Source: Mucilaginibacter rigui (GTDB lineage: Bacteria > Bacteroidota > Bacteroidia > Sphingobacteriales > Sphingobacteriaceae). From it: a stretch of 64,000 nt of DNA. The translations under genes and the position numbers were made by a program. The notes below the pieces were generated by a model that ran no database searches, was not told where the DNA came from, and saw nothing but the letters and a program-made list of their open reading frames with translations. This document shows, piece by piece, positions 17,707-27,219 of this stretch. Position 1 is the stretch's first letter; every line of letters begins with the position of its first letter. The stretch spans positions 992,001-1,056,000 of the forward strand of contig NZ_JACWMW010000001.1 in assembly GCF_014773275.1 (NCBI RefSeq), written 5' to 3'.

Positions 17707-19143
17707 ATGAATATCAATAATCCGACTGCTGATCAGGATACACACTTTTTTGGTGATGTATGTAAAAACTTTGATCATGCAGCGCAGTTTACCAAACACG
17801 ATGCAGGCCTGTTAGACCAGATCAAATCATGTAACAGCGTTTACCGTTTCCGTTTCCCGATACGTAAAGGCAATGGCTTTGAAGTTATTGATGCGTGGCG
17901 TGTTGAGCACTCGCATCACCAATCGCCAACCAAAGGCGGTATCCGCTACAGCGAAATGGTGAACGAGGACGAAGTTATGGCCCTTGCAGCGCTAATGACC
18001 TACAAATGCGCCATTGTAAACGTACCGTTTGGCGGTGCAAAAGGTGGTATTAAAATAAACCCAAAAAACTATACAGTTGGCGAGTTAGAGAACATTACCC
18101 GCCGTTACACAGTAGAGCTGATAAAAAAGAATTTTATAGGCCCCAGCATAGACGTACCTGCACCCGATTATGGATCGGGCGAGCGCGAAATGAGCTGGAT
18201 TGCCGATACATATGCAACCATGAACCCGGGCCAGCTTGATGCTTTAGGCGCGGTAACCGGTAAGCCAATTTCATTACACGGTATTGCCGGCCGCCGCGAG
18301 GCTACAGGCCGTGGTGTGGCTATCGCTATCCGCGAGTGTGTGAGCGTTGCCGAGGATATGCAGAAACTGGGCTTAACCACAGGCTTGTCCGGCAAAAAGG
18401 TAATTGTACAGGGTTTAGGTAACGTGGGGTACTACTCAGCTAAATTCCTTTCGGAATTTGGTGCGTTGATAGTAGGCCTTTGCGAGTTTGAAGGTGCTAT
18501 TTATAACGAAGACGGCCTTGATGTAGAGGCTGTGTTTCAGCACCGCAAAGCAACCGGCTCTATATTGGGTTATGCCGGTGCTAAAAAAGAGTTTAAAAAC
18601 ACCATGGACGGCCTTGAGCAGCCATGTGATATTTTGGTACCTGCCGCTTTAGAGAACCAGATCACTATCCAGAACATTGGCAGCATCAAAGCAAAAATTA
18701 TTGCAGAAGGTGCTAACGGCCCAACTTCTCCGGAAGCGGAGGCCGCGTTTTACAAAGCCGGTGGTATGATCATCCCGGATATGTATGCCAATGCCGGTGG
18801 TGTAACCGTATCATACTTTGAGTGGTTAAAAAACCTGAGCCACGTAGCCTTTGGCCGTATCAACCGCAGGTTCGAAGAAAACTCAAACCTTAACCTGGTA
18901 AACATGGTAGAAGGTATTACCGGTGTAGCGCTAACACCGCTGCAGCGTTCAACCATTATTAAAGGCGCGTCTGAGCTGGAACTGGTAAACTCTGGTCTGG
19001 AAGATACCATGATCCGTTCATACCACGAGATCCGCGAGATCTACAAAAACAACCCTAAGGTAGAAACCCTGCGTAATGCAGCCATGGTAGGTGCTATTAA
19101 CAAAATAGCGGTATCATACCAAAACCTTGGTGTTTGGCCGTGA
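17707..19143 (+). CDS. Glu/Leu/Phe/Val dehydrogenase (glutamate dehydrogenase)
   Basis: A 478-residue oxidative deaminase, most likely glutamate dehydrogenase linking 2-oxoglutarate and glutamate. The N-terminal domain has [20 protein letters not shown] and the catalytic-lysine region [14 protein letters not shown]. The Rossmann half contains [15 protein letters not shown] and the conserved [13 protein letters not shown]. The length agrees with the longer family members. A possible promoter upstream has TTTG at 17632 and ATTTG at 17660, but the match is imperfect. It is flanked by terminators on both sides, so it appears monocistronic and unrelated to the ccm genes around it. Confidence 0.92.
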   Translation: MNINNPTADQDTHFFGDVCKNFDHAAQFTKHDAGLLDQIKSCNSVYRFRFPIRKGNGFEVIDAWRVEHSHHQSPTKGGIRYSEMVNEDEVMALAALMTYKCAIVNVPFGGAKGGIKINPKNYTVGELENITRRYTVELIKKNFIGPSIDVPAPDYGSGEREMSWIADTYATMNPGQLDALGAVTGKPISLHGIAGRREATGRGVAIAIRECVSVAEDMQKLGLTTGLSGKKVIVQGLGNVGYYSAKFLSEFGALIVGLCEFEGAIYNEDGLDVEAVFQHRKATGSILGYAGAKKEFKNTMDGLEQPCDILVPAALENQITIQNIGSIKAKIIAEGANGPTSPEAEAAFYKAGGMIIPDMYANAGGVTVSYFEWLKNLSHVAFGRINRRFEENSNLNLVNMVEGITGVALTPLQRSTIIKGASELELVNSGLEDTMIRSYHEIREIYKNNPKVETLRNAAMVGAINKIAVSYQNLGVWP

Positions 19144-19178
19144 TTTTTTGGAGAACTATTCTCCATTACTTATATTGA

Positions 19179-19208
19179 AAAGAGCGCCCGAAAAGGCGCT
19201 CTTTTTTT
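19179..19208 (+). terminator. Rho-independent terminator of the glutamate dehydrogenase gene
   Basis: AGAGCGCC (19181-19188) pairs perfectly with GGCGCTCT (19195-19202) around CGAAAA, followed by a run of seven Ts. It starts 38 bases after the stop. Confidence 0.9.
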
Positions 19209-19261
19209 ATAACCGCCGTTCGCAAATACGGTGAAGGCATTCTCCTAACCATCCTTATTTT

Positions 19262-19483
19262 GTCCTAACGAATGTTAACAGATATGCCCGGTTGTTCAGC
19301 TCGAATAAGAACACTTTAAAGCAGTGTATCAATACCTGGCTTACCACTGTTTGGGGCGATGATAGTTTCTTTAACGCCCGCAGTTTGGATGTGTTCATTA
19401 CCCGGCTGCGCCGATAATTGGATGCCGACCCCAATATCCAGATCATTAACATAAGGGGAGTAGGGTATAAGCTGGTGTGGTAA
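19262..19483 (+). pseudogene. Remnant of an OmpR-type response regulator DNA-binding domain
   Basis: Read in one frame, the plus strand gives ARLFSSNKNTL, then TTVWGDDSFFNARSLDVFIT and RLRR, a TAA at 19415-19417, and then LDADPNIQIINIRGVGYKLV ending at TAA 19483. These are the winged-helix blocks of the trans_reg_C domain of Bacteroidetes OmpR-family regulators. The stop replaces the codon where a Lys is usual (RRK-LD), compatible with an AAA to TAA change. The receiver domain and start are missing upstream, and the recognition-helix region before VWGDD is degraded. The remnant still has a perfect terminator directly behind it. Confidence 0.8.
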
Positions 19484-19515
19484 TAAGAAAGGGCGCTGTA
19501 CGCGCCCTTTCTTAT
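19483..19515 (+). terminator. Terminator hairpin behind the regulator remnant
   Basis: A perfect 14-base stem, ATAAGAAAGGGCGC (19483-19496) with GCGCCCTTTCTTAT (19502-19515), encloses TGTAC. It ends in TTCTTATTATT and is nearly symmetric, so it could act on both strands. Confidence 0.75.
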
Positions 19516-19527
19516 TATTATGAACCC

Positions 19528-19668
19528 GTCATTGCGTAGCGTGGACAACCGACCAAAGGGAGCTCATTAATTCCATAAAGAGAAATTAAACACATTAATA
19601 ATATTCGATAGAAAAGTCGGCTACAAGCAAGTCGAAGATTGCCACGTCGCTACGCTCCTCGTAATGAC
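19528..19668. repeat. Dispersed inverted repeat (TCATTGCG family), copy A
   Basis: GTCATTGCGTAGCGTGG at 19528-19544 is mirrored by GATTGCCACGTCGCTACGCT at 19638-19657 and CTCGTAATGAC up to 19668, with about 90 bases between the arms. The same arms recur at 32412, 32520 and 33979. It lies in a convergent gap between the regulator remnant and the NAD(P)-binding gene. Confidence 0.75.
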
Positions 19669-19679
19669 GGTTGGGTTTA

Positions 19680-20318
19680 TTACTTATCCGCAATAAAAGG
19701 AGCCTGCTTTACAAACTCGTTATCGGTCATAGCTTTTATCATAAACAAAGCCAAATTGGTAGCGCTGATAGTGCTGCCGGGGCAATCAATAAGGCTAACT
19801 GTAATTTCGCCTATATCGTCTGTCTGGCCGATGAGGGGCAAACGTACCATAGTCCAGTTAATATTACTATCAGCTAATAACTGATATTCCACCTGCCGGT
19901 CTTTTGTTGTCGCCGGGAAGTTCTCATACATCCAGTTAGTGCCGAATTGTGTTTGCGCGCTTTTTTTATCAGCCGGGGTATCTACGTTCAATCCTGCTGT
20001 TGTAATATACCTGCTGATTTGGTGCGCTGCCATTGCTTTTAAAATATTCCGGGTTGCGTCACTGAAAATACTGGGTTCGCCAACGGGCTGGCTAAGGCAA
20101 CTTAATATTGCATCGCAACCATTAAGCAGGGTATGAATAGCATTATAATGGCGGGCATCGCCTTTAATAACCCGGATGAGCGGATTGTCAAAAGTTAAAG
20201 TTTCCGGTTTGCGGTGCAGTAGTTTAATCCGGAAGTTTTGCAGTAGTAATTGTTTAACCAGGTATTTGCCTGCCTTGCCTGTGCCGCCAATAACGGCAAC
20301 TGTATGAATAGATTTCAT
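19680..20318 (-). CDS. NAD(P)-binding protein (atypical SDR, NmrA/NAD(P)H-binding type)
   Basis: A 212-residue Rossmann-fold protein. The cofactor-binding motif VAVIGGTGKAGKYL begins near residue 8, and the second-strand basic end KLLHRKPETL suggests NADPH. The core pattern IRVIKGDARHYNAIHTLLNG and WTMVRLPLIG is typical of the NAD(P)H-binding/atypical SDR-a5 group, which lacks the YxxxK active site. Such proteins act as reductases or as redox-sensing regulators. A possible operator (inverted repeat at 20384-20407) lies 65 bases upstream. It stands alone on the minus strand between plus-strand genes. Confidence 0.85.
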   Translation of the reverse strand: MKSIHTVAVIGGTGKAGKYLVKQLLLQNFRIKLLHRKPETLTFDNPLIRVIKGDARHYNAIHTLLNGCDAILSCLSQPVGEPSIFSDATRNILKAMAAHQISRYITTAGLNVDTPADKKSAQTQFGTNWMYENFPATTKDRQVEYQLLADSNINWTMVRLPLIGQTDDIGEITVSLIDCPGSTISATNLALFMIKAMTDNEFVKQAPFIADK

Positions 20319-20358
20319 TTTGTTCTCTGTTAATAAAATGTAATAGAAGTTGATTGTC

Positions 20359-20377
20359 GTGCTTAGTGATTAAGCAC
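20359..20377. other. Small perfect hairpin in the ccmE upstream gap
   Basis: GTGCTTA-GTGAT-TAAGCAC forms a 7-base perfect stem. A second perfect hairpin, TTACTTG-N7-CAAGTAA, lies at 20500-20520. Both fall in the 338-base gap 20319-20656 between the divergent NAD(P)-binding gene and ccmE. No gene is supported in this gap. Confidence 0.45.
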
Positions 20378-20383
20378 AAAAGG

Positions 20384-20407
20384 TACATTGCCTGTAAGGG
20401 CACTGTA
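20384..20407. promoter_or_regulatory. Candidate operator, 9-N6-9 inverted repeat
   Basis: TACATTGCC and GGCACTGTA are inverted repeats matching at 8 of 9 positions, separated by 6 bases. The dyad is centred about 77 bases upstream of the minus-strand NAD(P)-binding gene. The geometry fits a dimeric winged-helix regulator such as an HxlR or MarR type, but no such gene lies nearby. Confidence 0.4.
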
Positions 20408-20619
20408 ATAGGATGGGATATTTTATAAAGAGATTTTAATAGGTCTAATGTAGGGAAATTATAAGAGATAGTTAATGCGATTAACTAAGTAATTAGATAT
20501 TACTTGAAAAAAACAAGTAACCAATCAATAAAGTATTTCCATTTAATCTCTTATATTATCAATAATAATTCTAAATAACATATATCGTTTGTAATAAACT
20601 TATTTAGCTTTGCGTTTTG

Positions 20620-20627
20620 TATTTTTG
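20620..20627 (+). promoter_or_regulatory. Putative -7 promoter box of ccmE
   Basis: TATTTTTG matches TAnnTTTG and lies 29 bases before the ccmE ATG. A second candidate, TAGCTTTG, lies at 20605-20612. A TTTG at 20588 might serve as the upstream element, but its spacing to either box is not ideal. Confidence 0.35.
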
Positions 20628-20656
20628 TAAACTGTAATACAGGTAAATATCAATTC

Positions 20657-21070
20657 ATGAAGAAAAGCTCAATTGTAGGTATCATTGTTATTGCTATCGC
20701 GATAGCGGTTATTATTAGTACTTATTCAAGCACAAGTACTTACGGTTCTTTTAACGACGCCAAAAATAGCAAGAGCGAATTGCATGTTGTTGGGCACCTT
20801 AATAAAAGCAAAGAATTGTTTTACGACGCAACTAAAGACGCCAACTATTTCTCTTTTTACATGAAAGATAATAAGGGCGAAGAATGCAAGGTTGTTTACC
20901 CCGGTACCAAGCCGCAGGATTTTGAACGCTCGGAGCAAATTGTACTTACCGGCCAGATGAAAGGCGGCGAATTCCATGCATCAAAAATACTGATGAAATG
21001 CCCGTCTAAATACACCGACGATAAGTTGAACGTTACCGAAGTTAGCGCCAAGAAAAGCGCAAGTATATAA
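20657..21070 (+). CDS. ccmE: Heme chaperone CcmE, CxxxY variant
   Basis: A 137-residue membrane-anchored heme chaperone. A single N-terminal membrane helix covers residues 6-22, followed by an OB-like periplasmic domain with VVGHLNKSK, EECKVVYPGTKP and EQIVLTGQM. In most CcmE proteins the heme attaches covalently to His of an HxxxY motif; here the motif is MKCPSKY, with Cys115 and Tyr119. CxxxY CcmE proteins are known in Desulfovibrio and archaea and require different partner subsets. The gene is 10 bases upstream of ccmF, so they form a unit. Length is slightly shorter than the proteobacterial form. Confidence 0.9.
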   Translation: MKKSSIVGIIVIAIAIAVIISTYSSTSTYGSFNDAKNSKSELHVVGHLNKSKELFYDATKDANYFSFYMKDNKGEECKVVYPGTKPQDFERSEQIVLTGQMKGGEFHASKILMKCPSKYTDDKLNVTEVSAKKSASI

Positions 21071-21080
21071 TTAAATTTTA

Positions 21081-23591
21081 ATGGATATAGTTTTCAAAGG
21101 CGAACACCTGCTACCCGGGCAGTTGGGCCAGTTTTTTATTGTTTTGGCATTTGGTGCCGCCCTTTTTTCCCTTATCTGTTATTATTTTTCTGCGCAGGAG
21201 GATGTTGCCAAGAGCGATAACTCATGGCTGCGTTTAGGCCGCATTGGCTACTGGCTAAATACTGTAGCCATATTAGGGATGGGTGTTTGCCTGTTCTATA
21301 TACTTTATCATAACTATTTCGAATATCATTATGCATGGTCGTACACCTCGCGCGAGTTGCCTGTTTACTACATTGTATCGGGCTTTTGGAACGGGCAGGA
21401 GGGTGGCTTTTTGTTATGGTACTTCTGGACTGCCGTTTTAGGTAATATCCTTATCTGGAAAGCAAAAAGTTGGGAAAGCCCTGTAATGGTTACCATGGCG
21501 CTAACACAAGTGGTATTGGGTACTATGGTGCTTGGCCTGCAAATTGGCAGCGCACATATTGGTAGTTCACCTTTCCTGCTGCTGCGCAACGCAATGGAAG
21601 CGCCGATATTTAAAAATCCAAATTACCTTGATTTTATAAAAGACGGCAAGGGTATGAACCCTTCGCTGCAAAACTACTGGATGATCATCCACCCGCCAAC
21701 CTTATTTTTGGGTTTGGCTTCATTAGTAGTGCCGTTTGCTTACGCTACTGCTGGCCTTTGGAAAAGGCGCTATAAAGAATGGGTGGCACCAGCCATACCT
21801 TACGCTTTGTTTGGCTGTATGATACTGGGTACGGGTGTTATTATGGGTGCATTTTGGGCGTACGAATCACTAAACTTTGGTGGTTTCTGGGCCTGGGATC
21901 CGGTAGAGAATGCTTCTATATTCCCGTGGCTGGTATTGGTAGCCGCTGTACACGTATTAATTGTTTTTAAAAATACAGGTCACTCTTATTTTACGGCTAC
22001 GCTTTTAACCTTGCTTAGTTTTGTACTGGTTTGGTATTCGTCGTTCCTTTCAAGGAGTGGTATCCTGGGCGAATCATCCGTACACGCCTTTACTGATATC
22101 GGCCTGTTCTGGCAACTGGTAATCGGCATCATTGTATTTTTGGCAATCACTATTTATTTACTGATAAGCCGGTGGAAAGAACTCCCGATCACCAAAAAGG
22201 ACGAAGACACCTACTCGCGCGAGTTTTGGATGTTTGTTGGTGCTGTGTTCCTGGGCCTGTCGTGCCTGCAACTGATATTAGTAACATCCGTGCCGGTTTG
22301 GAATGCCATGTTCGGTACCAAGCTTGCGCCACCTACCGATCCGGTTAAGCAATATAATATTATACAGGCATCTTTCGCGGTGGTAATTGCCTTGTTAAGC
22401 GGCTTTACACAGTTCCTTAAATATAAGCAAACAGATATCAGGCGCTTTTTTATCACAACGCTTGTGTATTTGGTGTTTGCGGCGCTCATTACCGCTTTGG
22501 TGGTATACGCTACAGGTGTTTATAAGTTAAACTTTGTGTTTAACCTGGTAATGCTTTGCGCTATTTACTCTGTTGTAGCTAATGGTAAGGTACTGGCCGA
22601 TGCCATTAAAGGCAAGTTTAAGCTGGCTGGCTCTGCTGTAGGCCACATTGGTTTTGGCCTGCTGCTGGTTGGCGCGCTAATATCGGCAGGTACTAAAAGG
22701 GTAATATCTGAAAACCTTACCGGCGAGCAATACAGCGCAGAATTTGCCAAAGACGAAAATCCGAAAGAGAATATTCTGCTTTATAAGAATGAGCCCATTA
22801 AAATGGGCGAGTATATGGTAACCTTCAGGAGCGATACCATTGAAGGGGCGCAGCACTTGTTTAATATAGATTACCAGCGCATTCAGAATGGTAAGGTAAC
22901 CGAAGGCTTTACTTTGAGGCCAAACGTGATACAGGCGCAGGGGGGCATGTCGTCATCGCCTGATACCAAGCACTACCTGTTCCATGATATGTACACCCAC
23001 ATTACCATGACGAACGTAATTACCACCGAACCGCAAGGTGAAGAGGCATCGCATGGTGAAGAAGGTGATGACAAGAAATACGATGCCCCTGTAACGCATG
23101 AAATTGCGGTTGGCGACACCATGACCTACCGCGATGGCATCATCATACTGAAAGGCCTTAACAAAAACGCAAAACTGCAAAATATCCCGCTTACAGATAA
23201 GGATATTGCTGTTGGCGCGCAGCTTGAGGTAATAAGCCACGGCAAAACCTACCAAAGCGAACCTGTTTACATGATAAAAGGCCGCAGCGTGTTTGATTTT
23301 GGCAAAAAGGTAGAGGATGCCGGTTTAAAATTGCGCTTTACCAAAATTATACCGGGTAAAACGCTGGCCGATGGCAAGGTAGAAATTACTGTTTACCAAC
23401 AGCCGGAAAGCAAAAAGAAATTTATTGTAATGAAGGCTATCGAGTTCCCTTATATCAACTTCCTGTGGGCAGGTACTATTATTATGGTTATCGGTTTCTT
23501 TATGTCGATATTAAGAAGGAATAAAGAGTTGAAACCCGAACCTGTTAAGGTAGCAGCACAGCCACGTGTGAAAGTTCAGAAGAAAAAATAA
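21081..23591 (+). CDS. ccmF: Cytochrome c assembly protein CcmF/CcsA type
   Basis: An 836-residue polytopic membrane protein that joins heme to apocytochrome c. About 13-15 hydrophobic segments fill residues 10-540, including the heme-handling motif FGGFWAWDPVENASIFPWL near 270-288 and the early FWNGQEGGFLLWYF. A large periplasmic region near 560-790 precedes a final membrane helix near 795-815 and a basic tail. The insert around EPQGEEASHGEEGDDK is acidic and probably flexible. It is the last ccm gene here; CcmH and the thioredoxin CcmG are not nearby. A terminator follows 22 bases after the stop. Confidence 0.93.
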   Translation: MDIVFKGEHLLPGQLGQFFIVLAFGAALFSLICYYFSAQEDVAKSDNSWLRLGRIGYWLNTVAILGMGVCLFYILYHNYFEYHYAWSYTSRELPVYYIVSGFWNGQEGGFLLWYFWTAVLGNILIWKAKSWESPVMVTMALTQVVLGTMVLGLQIGSAHIGSSPFLLLRNAMEAPIFKNPNYLDFIKDGKGMNPSLQNYWMIIHPPTLFLGLASLVVPFAYATAGLWKRRYKEWVAPAIPYALFGCMILGTGVIMGAFWAYESLNFGGFWAWDPVENASIFPWLVLVAAVHVLIVFKNTGHSYFTATLLTLLSFVLVWYSSFLSRSGILGESSVHAFTDIGLFWQLVIGIIVFLAITIYLLISRWKELPITKKDEDTYSREFWMFVGAVFLGLSCLQLILVTSVPVWNAMFGTKLAPPTDPVKQYNIIQASFAVVIALLSGFTQFLKYKQTDIRRFFITTLVYLVFAALITALVVYATGVYKLNFVFNLVMLCAIYSVVANGKVLADAIKGKFKLAGSAVGHIGFGLLLVGALISAGTKRVISENLTGEQYSAEFAKDENPKENILLYKNEPIKMGEYMVTFRSDTIEGAQHLFNIDYQRIQNGKVTEGFTLRPNVIQAQGGMSSSPDTKHYLFHDMYTHITMTNVITTEPQGEEASHGEEGDDKKYDAPVTHEIAVGDTMTYRDGIIILKGLNKNAKLQNIPLTDKDIAVGAQLEVISHGKTYQSEPVYMIKGRSVFDFGKKVEDAGLKLRFTKIIPGKTLADGKVEITVYQQPESKKKFIVMKAIEFPYINFLWAGTIIMVIGFFMSILRRNKELKPEPVKVAAQPRVKVQKKK

Positions 23592-23613
23592 TATTACTAT
23601 AAAATATATGCTG

Positions 23614-23645
23614 AGGCCGCAATGTGAAAACTTTGCGGCCTTTTA
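23614..23645 (+). terminator. Terminator of ccmEF
   Basis: AGGCCGCAA (23614-23622) pairs with TTTGCGGCCT (23632-23641), followed by TTT. The loop is about 9 bases. The following 213 bases before mutS contain no further feature that I recognise. Confidence 0.75.
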
Positions 23646-23857
23646 GTTATAAGGCAGCTTTGCTGCATAATGGAGTTAATTAAGTTATGTGATTAATGGT
23701 TCTTAGATATTTGTAACCGCTGATACCAACCACTCACCGCTTAACCATTCTCAATTAACCATCCCATCAACTCTCCACATCTGCTTAACTTTTCCACAAT
23801 CCCTGTATTACGCAGGCAATGAATTAAATTAGCAGATTATTAAAACAGGACACACCC

Positions 23858-26467
23858 TTGGCTAAGAGCGAAACCAAAGAAACCCCCTTAATGCAGCAGT
23901 ATAATGCCATAAAGGCTAAGTACCCCGGTGCTTTGCTGCTTTTCCGCGTGGGCGATTTTTACGAAACCTTTGGAGCCGACGCCATTAAGGCGGCAGGCAT
24001 ATTAGGCATTACGCTAACCCGCCGTGCTAATGGCGCTGCTTCCCATATCGAGCTGGCTGGTTTTCCGCACCACTCGCTTGATACTTACCTGTCGAAGCTT
24101 GTGCGTGCCGGGCAGCGTGTTGCCATATGCGACCAGCTGGAAGACCCTAAAACTACCAAAACCATTGTAAAGCGTGGCGTTACCGAACTGGTTACACCTG
24201 GTGTAGCCACCAGCGATAACATCCTGCAGCAAAAAAGCAATAACTACCTGGCATCGCTTTATTTTGAGAAGAACAGCATCGGCATTGCCTTGCTGGATAT
24301 CTCTACGGGCGAGTTCCTGGCTGCGCAGGGTAATACGGGTTATATTGATAAACTGTTGCAAAGCTATGCACCCAGCGAGATCATCTTCCCTAAAAGCCGG
24401 CAGCACGATTTTAAAGATACTTATGGCGACCGCTTTTATACCTACACCCTTGATGAATGGCCCTACAGCGGAGATTACGCGCAGGAAACGTTGCTTAAGC
24501 ATTTCGGTGTAAAGTCACTTAAAGGCTTTGGTATTGATAAGCTTAATTTGGGCATTGTAGCGGCCGGTGTAGCCCTGCATTATTTGAATGAGACCGAACA
24601 CCGCAACCTGCAGCATATCTCGGCTATTGGCCGGATAGAAGAGGACAGGTACCTGTGGCTGGATAGATTCAGCATACGCAACCTGGAGCTGGTGGGTTCA
24701 TCGAACGAGAACGCGCTGACGCTGGTTGATGTGCTTGATCATACCTGCTCGCCAATGGGTGCACGTATGCTTCGCCGCTGGATAGTAATGCCGCTGAAAG
24801 AGATTAAACCTATACAAGACCGCCTTGGTGTTGTAGAGTACCTGATAGAGCAGGAGGCATTGCGTGAAGACCTGCAAAACCAGATCCGCCAGATTGGTGA
24901 CCTGGAAAGGTTGATCTCTAAGATCGGTCTGCAGAAAGCAAATCCACGTGAGGTGTGCCAGCTTAAAAAAGCTTTGGTAGCGATTGAGAGCATCAAAAAA
25001 TTTACGATGGAATCGGCCAGCGAGCCGATGCGTGCTATTGGAGAACAATTAAACCCTTGCACCTCTATATCAGAAAAGATTGCCCGCGAACTCCATCCCG
25101 AGCCACCGGTAATGATGGTGAAAGGCTCGGTAATGAACGAGGGGGTCAACGAAGAACTGGACAGGCTGCGTAAAATTGCCTTTGGCGGTAAAGGTTACCT
25201 GCTGGAAATCCAAAAGCGTGAGGCCGAGGCTACGGGCATCCCGTCGTTAAAGGTATCGTTCAACAACGTTTTTGGGTATTACCTGGAAGTTACGCACAGT
25301 CATAGAGAAAAGGTGCCTGCCGACTGGATCCGCAAACAAACGCTGGTAAATGCCGAGCGTTACATTACTCCCGAGCTAAAAGAATATGAAGAGCAGATAT
25401 TAGGTGCCGAAGAAAAGATACTGGTGCTGGAAACCAAACTTTATAACGACCTGCTGTACGCCCTTGCCGAATATATAAAGCCCATACAGCTTAACGCAAT
25501 ATTAATTGCCCGGTTGGATGTACTGCTTAACTTTGCTACCATATCCATCAAAAACTATTACGTTAAACCCGATGTGAACGATAGCCGTACGCTGGATATA
25601 AAAGGCGGCCGCCACCCGGTGATAGAAAAGAACCTGCCGCTTGGCGAGGAATATATAACCAATGATGTTTACCTTGATTCGGATTCGCAGCAGATCATCA
25701 TTATTACCGGTCCAAACATGGCTGGTAAGTCGGCCCTGCTAAGGCAAACCGGCCTCATCGTACTAATGGCGCAGATGGGCTGTTTTGTACCTGCGAAAGC
25801 TGCTTCGGTAGGTTTGGTAGATAAGATATTTACCCGTGTTGGTGCGTCGGATAACCTATCGTCGGGCGAATCGACCTTTATGGTGGAGATGAACGAAACG
25901 GCCAGCATCCTGAATAACCTGAGCGACCGCAGCCTGATACTGCTTGATGAAATAGGCCGGGGTACATCAACATACGATGGGATCTCCATCGCCTGGTCGA
26001 TAGGCGAGTATCTGCATAATCACCCAACTGCAAGGGCTAAAACGCTTTTCGCAACGCACTATCATGAGTTGAACGAATTAAGCAATAGCTTTAACCGTAT
26101 AAAAAATTATAATGTATCGGTTAAGGAAGTTGGTCAGCAGATCATTTTTTTGCGTAAACTGGTGCCGGGAGGCAGCGAACATAGTTTCGGGATACATGTG
26201 GCCAAACTGGCCGGTATGCCAACAAAGGTGCTTACCAGAGCCAATGAAATATTGAAGAAACTGGAGAATGAACGCACCGGCGGCGAGCATATTAAAGAAA
26301 GCATCCGTAAGGTGCAGAAACAGGCCGTGCAAATGCAGATGTTCTCGATAGACGACCCTGTACTGGTGAAGATCCGCGATACGCTGAATAACCTTGATGT
26401 AAACACCCTAACCCCTGTAGAGGCTTTAATGAAGCTTGATGAGATACAAAGGGTGATAAAGGGATAG
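23858..26467 (+). CDS. mutS: DNA mismatch repair protein MutS
   Basis: An 869-residue mismatch-recognition ATPase. The mismatch-contacting Phe and Glu are in VGDFYETFG (residues 32-40). The connector, core and clamp domains follow. The ATPase has Walker [14 protein letters not shown] near 618, the STFMVEMNE segment, Walker [15 protein letters not shown] and the FATHYHEL switch. The C-terminal helix-turn-helix dimer region ends with EIQRVIKG. The best start is a TTG at 23858 ([15 protein letters not shown]), matching the family N-terminus; the first in-frame ATG is at codon 12. No mutL is nearby, and a 266-base gap separates it from ccmF. Confidence 0.95.
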   Translation: MAKSETKETPLMQQYNAIKAKYPGALLLFRVGDFYETFGADAIKAAGILGITLTRRANGAASHIELAGFPHHSLDTYLSKLVRAGQRVAICDQLEDPKTTKTIVKRGVTELVTPGVATSDNILQQKSNNYLASLYFEKNSIGIALLDISTGEFLAAQGNTGYIDKLLQSYAPSEIIFPKSRQHDFKDTYGDRFYTYTLDEWPYSGDYAQETLLKHFGVKSLKGFGIDKLNLGIVAAGVALHYLNETEHRNLQHISAIGRIEEDRYLWLDRFSIRNLELVGSSNENALTLVDVLDHTCSPMGARMLRRWIVMPLKEIKPIQDRLGVVEYLIEQEALREDLQNQIRQIGDLERLISKIGLQKANPREVCQLKKALVAIESIKKFTMESASEPMRAIGEQLNPCTSISEKIARELHPEPPVMMVKGSVMNEGVNEELDRLRKIAFGGKGYLLEIQKREAEATGIPSLKVSFNNVFGYYLEVTHSHREKVPADWIRKQTLVNAERYITPELKEYEEQILGAEEKILVLETKLYNDLLYALAEYIKPIQLNAILIARLDVLLNFATISIKNYYVKPDVNDSRTLDIKGGRHPVIEKNLPLGEEYITNDVYLDSDSQQIIIITGPNMAGKSALLRQTGLIVLMAQMGCFVPAKAASVGLVDKIFTRVGASDNLSSGESTFMVEMNETASILNNLSDRSLILLDEIGRGTSTYDGISIAWSIGEYLHNHPTARAKTLFATHYHELNELSNSFNRIKNYNVSVKEVGQQIIFLRKLVPGGSEHSFGIHVAKLAGMPTKVLTRANEILKKLENERTGGEHIKESIRKVQKQAVQMQMFSIDDPVLVKIRDTLNNLDVNTLTPVEALMKLDEIQRVIKG

Positions 26468-26592
26468 TGGATGTGCAGATGATGGGAGCTCATTTGCACA
26501 TCTGCATATTTTAACATCCGCACATTGGGGTTTATGTTGAAATGTTTATAAATCCTCCGGTAACATTTAAACGTTAACAAATACCTTAGCAT

Positions 26593-27162
26593 ATGCTAAT
26601 ACCTCGCCATTTACGTTTGTTATTGTTTTTTGCCGCTGCCATATTATTATCAGCCTGTCATTCAAAAAAATTAACAGTCAGGAACGGCGACCCCCGTACA
26701 ATGGTTAAGCCGGATAAAGATATTGCTGATAAGTATGCAGCTTTAATGGGGGTAAGCCGTAACGATATACAGAATGGCCGCCTTTACAGTTTTATTGATG
26801 AATGGTATGGTACTACGTACCGTTTTGGCGGCCTGGATAAAAGTGGTGTAGATTGCTCTGGGCTGGCTTTTTTATTAGAACAGCAGGTTTACGGTATTAC
26901 GCTTCCCCGTATGACGAGTAAACAGATACTGGTAATTAAACGTAAATACGAAGAAGAGCTACAGGAAGGCGACCTGGTGTTTTTTGATTTTGACGGCAAA
27001 CAGTTTAGCCATGTGGGGGTGTACCTGCAAAACGGTTATTTTGTACACGCCAGTACACGCAAAGGCGTAATGATAGCCAGGCTGCATGATAACGGTATCT
27101 ATAAATTCTTTTCGCGCGGTGGCTCTATCATCGACCCGGCGTATTCATCACAGGCCAATTAA
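26593..27162 (+). CDS. NlpC/P60 cell-wall hydrolase lipoprotein
   Basis: A 189-residue lipoprotein with a lipobox LLSAC at Cys22 after a hydrophobic signal segment. The NlpC/P60 peptidase core has the catalytic Cys88 in GVDCSGL, His140 in FSHVGVYL and a third polar residue near His152 in GYFVHAST. Family members cut peptide bonds in peptidoglycan, commonly between D-Glu and the diamino acid. It should act in the periplasm, anchored to a membrane. It stands 125 bases after mutS; the gap has a weak GATGTGCA/TGCACATC dyad that may end mutS transcription. A 40-residue membrane-protein gene follows. Confidence 0.9.
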   Translation: MLIPRHLRLLLFFAAAILLSACHSKKLTVRNGDPRTMVKPDKDIADKYAALMGVSRNDIQNGRLYSFIDEWYGTTYRFGGLDKSGVDCSGLAFLLEQQVYGITLPRMTSKQILVIKRKYEEELQEGDLVFFDFDGKQFSHVGVYLQNGYFVHASTRKGVMIARLHDNGIYKFFSRGGSIIDPAYSSQAN

Positions 27163-27204
27163 GCTTTCTAAACTGCAGGGAACGCATTACTGCTATATAA
27201 TTGT

Positions 27205-27212
27205 TAATTTTG
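27205..27212 (+). promoter_or_regulatory. Putative -7 promoter box of the 40-residue gene
   Basis: TAATTTTG matches TAnnTTTG and ends 7 bases before the ATG at 27220. It lies in the 57-base gap after the NlpC/P60 gene. No -33 element is clear. Confidence 0.4.
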
Positions 27213-27219
27213 TGCCTCT

